DNA of 20,911 nt from Pyropia haitanensis (GCA_008729055.1 SDUX01000094.1:1-20911), one strand, 5' to 3'. Counted from the first letter of the stretch, positions 1 to 11,997 are shown. Notes: generated by a model from the sequence alone, not told the origin. Numbers and translations are program-made.

Positions 1-765
1 CCCTCCCCTCAGCCCCCGCTCTCCCCTGCCCTCCACCGCCGCCCCTCTCCCCCCCCTCAGTTCGCCACACCCTCGCGCCCACCACGAAAAAAGAAAAACA
101 CAGCAAAAAAAACAAAAAAACAGCAACCAAACAGAAGCAATGGCACGAGCGCCGGCTGCGGGAGAAGCGATGGCTGAGTCAGCTGCCGGCGGTGGCGGCA
201 GAGGCGGCGGCGTGTCGGCGTGCCCCCCCGAACCCCAACCCCACCACCCATGACGCGACGGGGAACCGTCCCAATATGCCGCCACGTCCGTCGCCACCAC
301 CACGTCGCCGCCACCACCACGCCGCCCCCACAACCCCAAAACCACCACCGCCGCCAAAAACCAACCACGGCAAGCCACCACCCTACCACCACGACCTCCA
401 ACCTCCACCCCGCCATCTTCAAACGCCAACCAAGCACCCCAACGGCAGCCCCACCCGCCCCGCACTTGTCAGCGCCACCGCAGTCGCGCCATCGCCTTTG
501 CCGCCGCCGCGCCGCCGATGCCGCCGCGCCGCCGCCGCCGCCGTCGTCGCCGGCCGCTGCCGTCGCGCCGCCGCCGCCGCATCGCCTCCCCCGTCAGCTC
601 CCCCTCGCTCTCGCACCCTCCACTCACGCCGCCCTCACCCTCGCCCTCACACCCCCTGCACTCTGTCGCCCTCCCCCCCGAAAAAAAAAAAAACAACAAC
701 ACAAAAACACCAACGGCAGAAACAGCAATGGCAGTAGTGGCGGTCGTAGGTAAAGCAGCGGCAGA
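1..765. repeat. Degenerate left-edge units of the 718-bp satellite
   Basis: These bases follow the order of elements of the 718-bp unit but are clearly diverged. Positions 1-60 are the C-rich CTC/CCC block that precedes the A-rich tract. Positions 87-140 are an interrupted A-rich tract (AAAAAAG, CACAGC and AAAAAAA pieces) in place of the uninterrupted A14 of core units. Position 171 onward (GGCTGAGTCAGCTGCC) corresponds to the GTGAGTGACGACAGC landmark. The stretch 172-765 is then a full but shortened unit of about 594 bp, with a reduced GCC domain (about 470-580) and an A13 tract at 681-693. Because a unit end lies at base 1, the array continues to the left of the window. Long frames read here on both strands are Pro/His/Arg/Ala low-complexity and I do not regard them as genes. 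Confidence 0.9.
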
Positions 766-1097
766 GTGAGTGACGACAGCAGGTGGCGGTGGCGGCAGAC
801 GCGGCAGAGGGTTGGGGTGGGCCCTCCCCCCACCCCCCCCTCCCAGAACGCGACGGGGCATCCCCCCGAAGTGCCCCGCCACGTCTGTTGCCGCCCCACC
901 ACACCGCCACCACCCCACCGTCACCACACCCCGCCACCGCCAGCCCACCACCGCCACGCCGCCACCACCCCCCCCGCCAGCACACCACCCGACAATCACC
1001 CTCCGCCACACCCCCCCCCCCCCAACAAACTCACCACGCCAGCAATGGGGGCGGGCGGAGCACCCCCCCGGCTGCCCCACCCGCCCCGCACTTGTCA

Positions 1098-1133
<36 letters not shown>

Positions 1134-1396
1134 ACGCCGCCGCCGCCGCGCCGCCGCCGCCGATGCCGCCGCCGCCGTCGCCGCCGCCGCCCTTGTCGCC
1201 GCCGCCGCCCTTGCCGCCGCCGCCGCCGCCGATGCCGCCGCCGCCGCCGCCGCCGCCGTCGTCGCCGCCGCTGCCGTCGCCGCCGCCGCCGCCGCATCGC
1301 CTCCCCCGTCAGCTCCCCCTCGCTCTCGCACCCTCCACTCACGCCGCCCTCACCCTCGCCCTCACACCCCCCTGCACTCTGTCGCCCTCCCCCCCG

Positions 1397-1410
1397 AAAA
1401 AAAAAAAAAA
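1397..1410. other. A14 tract with adjoining A-rich segment (representative)
   Basis: Each satellite unit carries a homopolymer of 13-14 A followed by CAACAACACAAAAACACC. It is 14 A in the units I counted at 1397, 2114, 2832, 3550 and 10,775, and 13 A in the left edge unit at 681. On the minus strand this reads as a long T-rich tract followed, about 20 bases on, by GAGTGCAG (or GACAGAGTGCAG), so it resembles a polypyrimidine tract plus a 3' splice acceptor. It could equally be the remnant of a retroposed poly(A) tail or simply a nucleosome-excluding tract. Confidence 0.8.
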
Positions 1411-1814
1411 CAACAACACAAAAACACCAACGGCAGAAACAGCAATGGCAGTAGTGGCGGTCGTAGGTAAAGCAGCGGCAGAGTGAGTGACGACAGCAGG
1501 TGGCGGTGGCGGCAGACGCGGCAGAGGGTTGGGGTGGGCCCTCCCCCACCCCCCCCTCCCAGAACGCGACGGGGCATCCCCCCGAAGTGCCCCGCCACGT
1601 CTGTTGCCGCCCCCACCACACCGCCACCACCCCACCGTCACCACACCCCGCCACCGCCAGCCCACCACCGCCACGCCGCCACCACCCCCCCCGCCAGCAC
1701 ACCACCCGACAATCACCCTCCCGCCACACCCCCCCCCCCCAACAAACTCACCACGCCAGCAATGGGGGCGGGCGGAGCACCCCCCCGGCTGCCCCACCCG
1801 CCCCGCACTTGTCA

Positions 1815-1850
<36 letters not shown>

Positions 1851-2012
1851 ACGCCGCCGCCGCCGCGCCGCCGCCGCCGATGCCGCCGCCGCCGTCGCCG
1901 CCGCCGCCCTTGTCGCCGCCGCCGCCCTTGCCGCCGCCGCCGCCGCCGATGCCGCCGCCGCCGCCGCCGCCGCCGTCGTCGCCGCCGCTGCCGTCGCCGC
2001 CGCCGCCGCCGC
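1815..2012. repeat. GCC-trinucleotide domain (representative unit)
   Basis: This is one example of the GCC block found in every core unit. It opens with an uninterrupted (GCC) run, then AACGCC, and continues as GCC repeats interrupted at fixed places by GATGCC, GTC, CCCTTG and CTG. The interruptions sit at the same places in all 13 core units; only the first GCC run varies, being one triplet shorter in the 5792 unit. Interrupted, fixed-length tracts suggest the whole unit was amplified together rather than each GCC tract expanding independently. Confidence 0.9.
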
Positions 2013-2532
2013 ATCGCCTCCCCCGTCAGCTCCCCCTCGCTCTCGCACCCTCCACTCACGCCGCCCTCACCCTCGCCCTCACACCCCCCTGCACTCTCTC
2101 GCCCTCCCCCCCGAAAAAAAAAAAAAACAACAACACAAAAACACCAACGGCAGAAACAGCAATGGCAGTAGTGGCGGTCGTAGGTAAAGCAGCGGCAGAG
2201 TGAGTGACGACAGCAGGTGGCGGTGGCGGCAGACGCGGCAGAGGGTTGGGGTGGGCCCTCCCCCCACCCCCCCCCTCCCAGAACGCGACGGGGCATCCCC
2301 CCGAAGTGCCCCGCCACGTCTGTTGCCGCCCCCACCACACCGCCACCACCCCACCGTCACCACACCCCGCCACCGCCAGCCCACCACCGCCACGCCGCCA
2401 CCACCCCCCCGCCAGCACACCACCCGACAATCACCCTCCCGCCACACCCCCCCCCCCCAACAAACTCACCACGCCAGCAATGGGGGCGGGCGGAGCACCC
2501 CCCCGGCTGCCCCACCCGCCCCGCACTTGTCA

Positions 2533-2568
<36 letters not shown>

Positions 2569-3250
2569 ACGCCGCCGCCGCCGCGCCGCCGCCGCCGATG
2601 CCGCCGCCGCCGTCGCCGCCGCCGCCCTTGTCGCCGCCGCCGCCCTTGCCGCCGCCGCCGCCGCCGATGCCGCCGCCGCCGCCGCCGCCGCCGTCGTCGC
2701 CGCCGCTGCCGTCGCCGCCGCCGCCGCCGCATCGCCTCCCCCGTCAGCTCCCCCTCGCTCTCGCACCCTCCACTCACGCCGCCCTCACCCTCGCCCTCAC
2801 ACCCCCCTGCACTCTCTCGCCCTCCCCCCCGAAAAAAAAAAAAAACAACAACACAAAAACACCAACGGCAGAAACAGCAATGGCAGTAGTGGCGGTCGTA
2901 GGTAAAGCAGCGGCAGAGTGAGTGACGACAGCAGGTGGCGGTGGCGGCAGACGCGGCAGAGGGTTGGGGTGGGCCCTCCCCCACCCCCCCCCTCCCAGAA
3001 CGCGACGGGGCATCCCCCCGAAGTGCCCCGCCACGTCTGTTGCCGCCCCCACCACACCGCCACCACCCCACCGTCACCACACCCCGCCACCGCCAGCCCA
3101 CCACCGCCACGCCGCCACCACCCCCCCCGCCAGCACACCACCCGACAATCACCCTCCCGCCACACCCCCCCCCCCCAACAAACTCACCACGCCAGCAATG
3201 GGGGCGGGCGGAGCACCCCCCCGGCTGCCCCACCCGCCCCGCACTTGTCA

Positions 3251-3286
<36 letters not shown>

Positions 3287-3969
3287 ACGCCGCCGCCGCC
3301 GCGCCGCCGCCGCCGATGCCGCCGCCGCCGTCGCCGCCGCCGCCCTTGTCGCCGCCGCCGCCCTTGCCGCCGCCGCCGCCGCCGATGCCGCCGCCGCCGC
3401 CGCCGCCGCCGTCGTCGCCGCCGCTGCCGTCGCCGCCGCCGCCGCCGCATCGCCTCCCCCGTCAGCTCCCCCTCGCTCTCGCACCCTCCACTCACGCCGC
3501 CCTCACCCTCGCCCTCACACCCCCCTGCACTCTCTCGCCCTCCCCCCCGAAAAAAAAAAAAAACAACAACACAAAAACACCAACGGCAGAAACAGCAATG
3601 GCAGTAGTGGCGGTCGTAGGTAAAGCAGCGGCAGAGTGAGTGACGACAGCAGGTGGCGGTGGCGGCAGACGCGGCAGAGGGTTGGGGTGGGCCCTCCCCC
3701 CACCCCCCCCCTCCCAGAACGCGACGGGGCATCCCCCCGAAGTGCCCCGCCACGTCTGTTGCCGCCCCCACCACACCGCCACCACCCCACCGTCACCACA
3801 CCCCGCCACCGCCAGCCCACCACCGCCACGCCGCCACCACCCCCCCCGCCAGCACACCACCCGACAATCACCCTCCCGCCACACCCCCCCCCCCCAACAA
3901 ACTCACCACGCCAGCAATGGGGGCGGGCGGAGCACCCCCCCGGCTGCCCCACCCGCCCCGCACTTGTCA

Positions 3970-4005
<36 letters not shown>

Positions 4006-4688
4006 ACGCCGCCGCCGCCGCGCCGCCGCCGCCGATGCCGCCGCCGCCGTCGCCGCCGCCGCCCTTGTCGCCGCCGCCGCCCTTGCCGCCGCCGCCGCCG
4101 CCGATGCCGCCGCCGCCGCCGCCGCCGCCGTCGTCGCCGCCGCTGCCGTCGCCGCCGCCGCCGCCGCATCGCCTCCCCCGTCAGCTCCCCCTCGCTCTCG
4201 CACCCTCCACTCACGCCGCCCTCACCCTCGCCCTCACACCCCCCTGCACTCTGTCGCCCTCCCCCCCGAAAAAAAAAAAAAACAACAACACAAAAACACC
4301 AACGGCAGAAACAGCAATGGCAGTAGTGGCGGTCGTAGGTAAAGCAGCGGCAGAGTGAGTGACGACAGCAGGTGGCGGTGGCGGCAGACGCGGCAGAGGG
4401 TTGGGGTGGGCCCTCCCCCCACCCCCCCCCTCCCAGAACGCGACGGGGCATCCCCCCGAAGTGCCCCGCCACGTCTGTTGCCGCCCCCACCACACCGCCA
4501 CCACCCCACCGTCACCACACCCCGCCACCGCCAGCCCACCACCGCCACGCCGCCACCACCCCCCCCGCCAGCACACCACCCGACAATCACCCTCCCGCCA
4601 CACCCCCCCCCCCCAACAAACTCACCACGCCAGCAATGGGGGCGGGCGGAGCACCCCCCCGGCTGCCCCACCCGCCCCGCACTTGTCA

Positions 4689-4724
<36 letters not shown>

Positions 4725-5406
4725 ACGCCGCCGCCGCCGCGCCGCCGCCGCCGATGCCGCCGCCGCCGTCGCCGCCGCCGCCCTTGTCGCCGCCGCCGCC
4801 CTTGCCGCCGCCGCCGCCGCCGATGCCGCCGCCGCCGCCGCCGCCGCCGTCGTCGCCGCCGCTGCCGTCGCCGCCGCCGCCGCCGCATCGCCTCCCCCGT
4901 CAGCTCCCCCTCGCTCTCGCACCCTCCACTCACGCCGCCCTCACCCTCGCCCTCACACCCCCCTGCACTCTCTCGCCCTCCCCCCCGAAAAAAAAAAAAA
5001 ACAACAACACAAAAACACCAACGGCAGAAACAGCAATGGCAGTAGTGGCGGTCGTAGGTAAAGCAGCGGCAGAGTGAGTGACGACAGCAGGTGGCGGTGG
5101 CGGCAGACGCGGCAGAGGGTTGGGGTGGGCCCTCCCCCCACCCCCCCCCTCCCAGAACGCGACGGGGCATCCCCCCGAAGTGCCCCGCCACGTCTGTTGC
5201 CGCCCCCACCACACCGCCACCACCCCACCGTCACCACACCCCGCCACCGCCAGCCCACCACCGCCACGCCGCCACCACCCCCCCGCCAGCACACCACCCG
5301 ACAATCACCCTCCCGCCACACCCCCCCCCCCCAACAAACTCACCACGCCAGCAATGGGGGCGGGCGGAGCACCCCCCCGGCTGCCCCACCCGCCCCGCAC
5401 TTGTCA

Positions 5407-5442
<36 letters not shown>

Positions 5443-6125
5443 ACGCCGCCGCCGCCGCGCCGCCGCCGCCGATGCCGCCGCCGCCGTCGCCGCCGCCGCC
5501 CTTGTCGCCGCCGCCGCCCTTGCCGCCGCCGCCGCCGCCGATGCCGCCGCCGCCGCCGCCGCCGCCGTCGTCGCCGCCGCTGCCGTCGCCGCCGCCGCCG
5601 CCGCATCGCCTCCCCCGTCAGCTCCCCCTCGCTCTCGCACCCTCCACTCACGCCGCCCTCACCCTCGCCCTCACACCCCCCTGCACTCTCTCGCCCTCCC
5701 CCCCGAAAAAAAAAAAAAACAACAACACAAAAACACCAACGGCAGAAACAGCAATGGCAGTAGTGGCGGTCGTAGGTAAAGCAGCGGCAGAGTGAGTGAC
5801 GACAGCAGGTGGCGGTGGCGGCAGACGCGGCAGAGGGTTGGGGTGGGCCCTCCCCCCACCCCCCCCCTCCCAGAACGCGACGGGGCATCCCCCCGAAGTG
5901 CCCCGCCACGTCTGTTGCCGCCCCCACCACACCGCCACCACCCCACCGTCACCACACCCCGCCACCGCCAGCCCACCACCGCCACGCCGCCACCACCCCC
6001 CCCGCCAGCACACCACCCGACAATCACCCTCCCGCCACACCCCCCCCCCCCAACAAACTCACCACGCCAGCAATGGGGGCGGGCGGAGCACCCCCCCGGC
6101 TGCCCCACCCGCCCCGCACTTGTCA

Positions 6126-6158
<33 letters not shown>

Positions 6159-6842
6159 ACGCCGCCGCCGCCGCGCCGCCGCCGCCGATGCCGCCGCCGC
6201 CGTCGCCGCCGCCGCCCTTGTCGCCGCCGCCGCCCTTGCCGCCGCCGCCGCCGCCGATGCCGCCGCCGCCGCCGCCGCCGCCGTCGTCGCCGCCGCTGCC
6301 GTCGCCGCCGCCGCCGCCGCATCGCCTCCCCCGTCAGCTCCCCCTCGCTCTCGCACCCTCCACTCACGCCGCCCTCACCCTCGCCCTCACACCCCCCTGC
6401 ACTCTGTCGCCCTCCCCCCCGAAAAAAAAAAAAAACAACAACACAAAAACACCAACGGCAGAAACAGCAATGGCAGTAGTGGCGGTCGTAGGTAAAGCAG
6501 CGGCAGAGTGAGTGACGACAGCAGGTGGCGGTGGCGGCAGACGCGGCAGAGGGTTGGGGTGGGCCCTCCCCCCACCCCCCCCCTCCCAGAACGCGACGGG
6601 GCATCCCCCCGAAGTGCCCCGCCACGTCTGTTGCCGCCCCCACCACACCGCCACCACCCCACCGTCACCACACCCCGCCACCGCCAGCCCACCACCGCCA
6701 CGCCGCCACCACCCCCCCCGCCAGCACACCACCCGACAATCACCCTCCCGCCACACCCCCCCCCCCCCAACAAACTCACCACGCCAGCAATGGGGGCGGG
6801 CGGAGCACCCCCCCGGCTGCCCCACCCGCCCCGCACTTGTCA

Positions 6843-6878
<36 letters not shown>

Positions 6879-7561
6879 ACGCCGCCGCCGCCGCGCCGCC
6901 GCCGCCGATGCCGCCGCCGCCGTCGCCGCCGCCGCCCTTGTCGCCGCCGCCGCCCTTGCCGCCGCCGCCGCCGCCGATGCCGCCGCCGCCGCCGCCGCCG
7001 CCGTCGTCGCCGCCGCTGCCGTCGCCGCCGCCGCCGCCGCATCGCCTCCCCCGTCAGCTCCCCCTCGCTCTCGCACCCTCCACTCACGCCGCCCTCACCC
7101 TCGCCCTCACACCCCCCTGCACTCTCTCGCCCTCCCCCCCGAAAAAAAAAAAAAACAACAACACAAAAACACCAACGGCAGAAACAGCAATGGCAGTAGT
7201 GGCGGTCGTAGGTAAAGCAGCGGCAGAGTGAGTGACGACAGCAGGTGGCGGTGGCGGCAGACGCGGCAGAGGGTTGGGGTGGGCCCTCCCCCCACCCCCC
7301 CCCTCCCAGAACGCGACGGGGCATCCCCCCGAAGTGCCCCGCCACGTCTGTTGCCGCCCCCACCACACCGCCACCACCCCACCGTCACCACACCCCGCCA
7401 CCGCCAGCCCACCACCGCCACGCCGCCACCACCCCCCCGCCAGCACACCACCCGACAATCACCCTCCCGCCACACCCCCCCCCCCCCAACAAACTCACCA
7501 CGCCAGCAATGGGGGCGGGCGGAGCACCCCCCCGGCTGCCCCACCCGCCCCGCACTTGTCA

Positions 7562-7597
<36 letters not shown>

Positions 7598-8281
7598 ACG
7601 CCGCCGCCGCCGCGCCGCCGCCGCCGATGCCGCCGCCGCCGTCGCCGCCGCCGCCCTTGTCGCCGCCGCCGCCCTTGCCGCCGCCGCCGCCGCCGATGCC
7701 GCCGCCGCCGCCGCCGCCGCCGTCGTCGCCGCCGCTGCCGTCGCCGCCGCCGCCGCCGCATCGCCTCCCCCGTCAGCTCCCCCTCGCTCTCGCACCCTCC
7801 ACTCACGCCGCCCTCACCCTCGCCCTCACACCCCCCTGCACTCTGTCGCCCTCCCCCCCGAAAAAAAAAAAAAACAACAACACAAAAACACCAACGGCAG
7901 AAACAGCAATGGCAGTAGTGGCGGTCGTAGGTAAAGCAGCGGCAGAGTGAGTGACGACAGCAGGTGGCGGTGGCGGCAGACGCGGCAGAGGGTTGGGGTG
8001 GGCCCTCCCCCCACCCCCCCCCTCCCAGAACGCGACGGGGCATCCCCCCGAAGTGCCCCGCCACGTCTGTTGCCGCCCCCACCACACCGCCACCACCCCA
8101 CCGTCACCACACCCCGCCACCGCCAGCCCACCACCGCCACGCCGCCACCACCCCCCCCGCCAGCACACCACCCGACAATCACCCTCCCGCCACACCCCCC
8201 CCCCCCCAACAAACTCACCACGCCAGCAATGGGGGCGGGCGGAGCACCCCCCCGGCTGCCCCACCCGCCCCGCACTTGTCA

Positions 8282-8317
<36 letters not shown>

Positions 8318-9001
8318 ACGCCGCCGCCGCCGCGCCGCCGCCGCCGATGCCGCCGCCGCCGTCGCCGCCGCCGCCCTTGTCGCCGCCGCCGCCCTTGCCG
8401 CCGCCGCCGCCGCCGATGCCGCCGCCGCCGCCGCCGCCGCCGTCGTCGCCGCCGCTGCCGTCGCCGCCGCCGCCGCCGCATCGCCTCCCCCGTCAGCTCC
8501 CCCTCGCTCTCGCACCCTCCACTCACGCCGCCCTCACCCTCGCCCTCACACCCCCCTGCACTCTGTCGCCCTCCCCCCCGAAAAAAAAAAAAAACAACAA
8601 CACAAAAACACCAACGGCAGAAACAGCAATGGCAGTAGTGGCGGTCGTAGGTAAAGCAGCGGCAGAGTGAGTGACGACAGCAGGTGGCGGTGGCGGCAGA
8701 CGCGGCAGAGGGTTGGGGTGGGCCCTCCCCCCACCCCCCCCCTCCCAGAACGCGACGGGGCATCCCCCCGAAGTGCCCCGCCACGTCTGTTGCCGCCCCC
8801 ACCACACCGCCACCACCCCACCGTCACCACACCCCGCCACCGCCAGCCCACCACCGCCACGCCGCCACCACCCCCCCCGCCAGCACACCACCCGACAATC
8901 ACCCTCCCGCCACACCCCCCCCCCCCCAACAAACTCACCACGCCAGCAATGGGGGCGGGCGGAGCACCCCCCCGGCTGCCCCACCCGCCCCGCACTTGTC
9001 A

Positions 9002-9037
<36 letters not shown>

Positions 9038-9720
9038 ACGCCGCCGCCGCCGCGCCGCCGCCGCCGATGCCGCCGCCGCCGTCGCCGCCGCCGCCCTTGT
9101 CGCCGCCGCCGCCCTTGCCGCCGCCGCCGCCGCCGATGCCGCCGCCGCCGCCGCCGCCGCCGTCGTCGCCGCCGCTGCCGTCGCCGCCGCCGCCGCCGCA
9201 TCGCCTCCCCCGTCAGCTCCCCCTCGCTCTCGCACCCTCCACTCACGCCGCCCTCACCCTCGCCCTCACACCCCCCTGCACTCTGTCGCCCTCCCCCCCG
9301 AAAAAAAAAAAAAACAACAACACAAAAACACCAACGGCAGAAACAGCAATGGCAGTAGTGGCGGTCGTAGGTAAAGCAGCGGCAGAGTGAGTGACGACAG
9401 CAGGTGGCGGTGGCGGCAGACGCGGCAGAGGGTTGGGGTGGGCCCTCCCCCCACCCCCCCCCTCCCAGAACGCGACGGGGCATCCCCCCGAAGTGCCCCG
9501 CCACGTCTGTTGCCGCCCCCACCACACCGCCACCACCCCACCGTCACCACACCCCGCCACCGCCAGCCCACCACCGCCACGCCGCCACCACCCCCCCCGC
9601 CAGCACACCACCCGACAATCACCCTCCCGCCACACCCCCCCCCCCCAACAAACTCACCACGCCAGCAATGGGGGCGGGCGGAGCACCCCCCCGGCTGCCC
9701 CACCCGCCCCGCACTTGTCA

Positions 9721-9756
<36 letters not shown>

Positions 9757-10105
9757 ACGCCGCCGCCGCCGCGCCGCCGCCGCCGATGCCGCCGCCGCCG
9801 TCGCCGCCGCCGCCCTTGTCGCCGCCGCCGCCCTTGCCGCCGCCGCCGCCGCCGATGCCGCCGCCGCCGCCGCCGCCGCCGTCGTCGCCGCCGCTGCCGT
9901 CGCCGCCGCCGCCGCCGCATCGCCTCCCCCGTCAGCTCCCCCTCGCTCTCGCACCCTCCACTCACGCCGCCCTCACCCTCGCCCTCACACCCCCCTGCAC
10001 TCTGTCGCCCTCCCCCCCGAAAAAAAAAAAAAACAACAACACAAAAACACCAACGGCAGAAACAGCAATGGCAGTAGTGGCGGTCGTAGGTAAAGCAGCG
10101 GCAGA

Positions 10106-10439
10106 GTGAGTGACGACAGCAGGTGGCGGTGGCGGCAGAAGCGGCAGAGGGTTGGGGTGGGCCCTCCCCCCACCCCCCCCCTCCCAGAACGCGACGGGGC
10201 ATCCCCCCGAAGTGCCCCGCCACGTCTGTTGCCGCCCCCACCACACCGCCACCACCCCACCGTCACCACACCCCGCCACCGCCAGCCCACCACCGCCACG
10301 CCGCCACCACCCCCCCGCCAGCACACCACCCGACAATCACCCTCCCGCCACACCCCCCCCCCCCCAACAAACTCACCACGCCAGCAATGGGGGCGGGCGG
10401 AGCACCCCCCCGGCTGCCCCACCCGCCCCGCACTTGTCA

Positions 10440-10471
<32 letters not shown>

Positions 10472-10860
10472 CGCCCGCCCAACGCCGCCGCCGCCGGCCG
10501 CCGCCGCCGCGCCGCCGCCGCCGTCGCCGCCGCCGCCCGCCGCCGCCGCCGCCGCCGCCGCCGCCCGTCGCCGCCGCCGCCCTTGCCGCCGCCGCCGCCG
10601 CCGCCGATGCCGCCGCCGCCGCCGCCGCCGCCGCCGTCGTCGCCGCCGCTGCCGTCGCCGCCGCCGCCGCCGCATCGCCTCCCCCGTCAGCTCCCCCTCG
10701 CTCTCGCACCCTCCACTCACGCCGCCCTCACCCTCGCCCTCACACCCCCCTGCACTCTGTCGCCCTCCCCCCCGAAAAAAAAAAAAAACAACAACACAAA
10801 AACACCAACGGCAGAAACAGCAATGGCAGTAGTGGCGGTCGTAGGTAAAGCAGCGGCAGA
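10106..10860. repeat. Satellite unit with enlarged GCC domain (755 bp)
   Basis: This unit matches the core outside the GCC domain but is 755 bp instead of 716-720. Within 10,441-10,670 the GCC run is broken by GCCCGCCCGCCCAACG and GCCGGCCGCC steps that are absent from core units, so the triplet phase changes several times. The segment after the landmark reads CAGAAGCGG instead of CAGACGCGG, a substitution shared only with the next unit to the right. It marks the transition from homogenised core to diverged edge. Confidence 0.93.
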
Positions 10861-11197
10861 GTGAGTGACGACAGCAGGTGGCGGTGGCGGCAGAAGCGGC
10901 AGAGGGTTGGGGTGGGCCCTCCCCCACCCCCCCCCCCCCTCCCAGAACGCGACGGGGCATCCCCCCGAAGTGCCCCGCCACGTCTGTTGCCGCCCCCACC
11001 ACACCGCCACCACCCCACCGTCACCACACCCCGCCACCGCCAGCCCACCACCGCCACGCCGCCACCACCCCCCCCGCCAGCACACCACCCGACAATCACC
11101 CTCCCGCCACACCCCCCCCCCCCAACAAACTCACCACGCCAGCAATGGGGGCGGGCGGAGCACCCCCCCGGCTGCCCCACCCGCCCCGCACTTGTCA

Positions 11198-11233
<36 letters not shown>

Positions 11234-11960
11234 ACGCCGCCGCCGCAGCGCCGCCGCCGCCGATGCCGCCGCCGCCGTCGCCGCCGCCGCCCTTGTCGCC
11301 GCCGCCGCCCTTGCCGCCGCCGCCGCCGCCGCCGATGCCGCCGCTGCCGCCGCCGCCGCCGCCCTTGTCGCCGCCGCCGCCGCCGATGCCGCCGCCGCCG
11401 TCGCCGCCGCCGCCCTTGTCGCCGCCGCCGCCCTTGCCGCCGCCGCCGCCGCCGATGCCGCTGCTGCCGTCGCCGCCGCCGTTGCCGCCGCTGTCGCCGC
11501 CGCCGTCGCCGCCGCCTCCGCCGCCGCCGATGTCGCCCCCGCCGCCGTGCTGCTGCTGTCGTTGCCGCCGCCGCCGCCGATGTCGTCCCCGCCGCCGTGC
11601 TGCTGCTGTCGTCGCCGCCGCTGCCGCTGCCACCGCCGCCGTAGCCGCCGCCGCCGTTGCCGCCGCCGCCATCACCGCCACCGCAATCGCCGCCGCCGCT
11701 GCCGCCGCCGCCGTCGCCCTCGCCGTCATTGCCGCCGCCGCCGGTCCGCCGCCGCCCTTGCCGCCGCTGCCGTGCCGCTGCCGCCGCCAACTCTGCCGCC
11801 GCCGCCGCCGTTGCCGCCGCCGCTGTTGCCGCCGTCCTTGCTTCCGCCGTCGCCGCTGCCGCCGCTGCGTCGCCTCTTTCATCCGCTCTGCCCCTCTCTC
11901 TCACCCTCCACTCCCACCCCCCTCACCTCTCCCCCAATCAACTTCTCTGCTGTTCGGGCG
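10861..11960. repeat. Right-edge terminal satellite unit, GCC domain expanded
   Basis: This is the last recognisable unit. The first 330 bp match the core. The GCC domain then extends from about 11,200 to 11,876, roughly three times its usual length. It ends in a diverged CATCCGCTCTGCCCCTC / CACCCTCCACTC block, and the A14 tract is missing. Inside the expansion are local duplications: a GATGCC...CCCTTGTCG...CCCTTGCCG cassette near 11,261 and again near 11,388, and a roughly 55-bp cassette containing TGCTGCTGCTGTCG near 11,545 and 11,598. Frames of up to 380 codons run through it on both strands, but they consist of Ala, Pro, Arg or Gly runs. Unique sequence begins at about 11,960. Confidence 0.9.
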
Positions 11961-11997
11961 GCGACCATCCTCACGAGGGCGCCGCCCCCATCACTAC

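Larger units (their letters stand above)
766..10105. repeat. Core of 718-bp satellite array, 13 near-identical units
   Basis: Using GTGAGTGACGACAGCAGG as the unit start, copies begin at 766, 1483, 2200, 2918, 3636, 4355, 5074, 5792, 6508, 7228, 7947, 8667 and 9387, giving lengths of 716-720 bp. Each unit holds, in order: a G-rich block ending GGGTTGGGGTGGGCCC; a C-run block; a CCACC/CACC-rich block; a C-run followed by AACAAACTCACC; a GCC-trinucleotide domain of about 200 bp; a CTC/CCT block; an A14 tract; and a mixed segment leading to the next unit. Almost all differences between units are one-base changes in C-run length, plus a few base substitutions. Frames of 220-240 codons occur in every unit in most reading frames, but they change wherever a C-run changes, so coding is unlikely. 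The + strand is strongly C-biased; the minus strand carries many G-runs. Confidence 0.97.

Noticed and set aside
766..10860. Open frames of 220-270 codons in every 718-bp unit, in up to six frames
   Set aside because: They are Pro/Arg/Ala/His runs, occur in most frames at once, and switch frame wherever a C-run gains or loses a base. High GC and few stop triplets explain them.
766..11960. CRISPR-like array
   Set aside because: Whole units are near-identical with no unique spacers, units are about 718 bp, and there are no cas genes.
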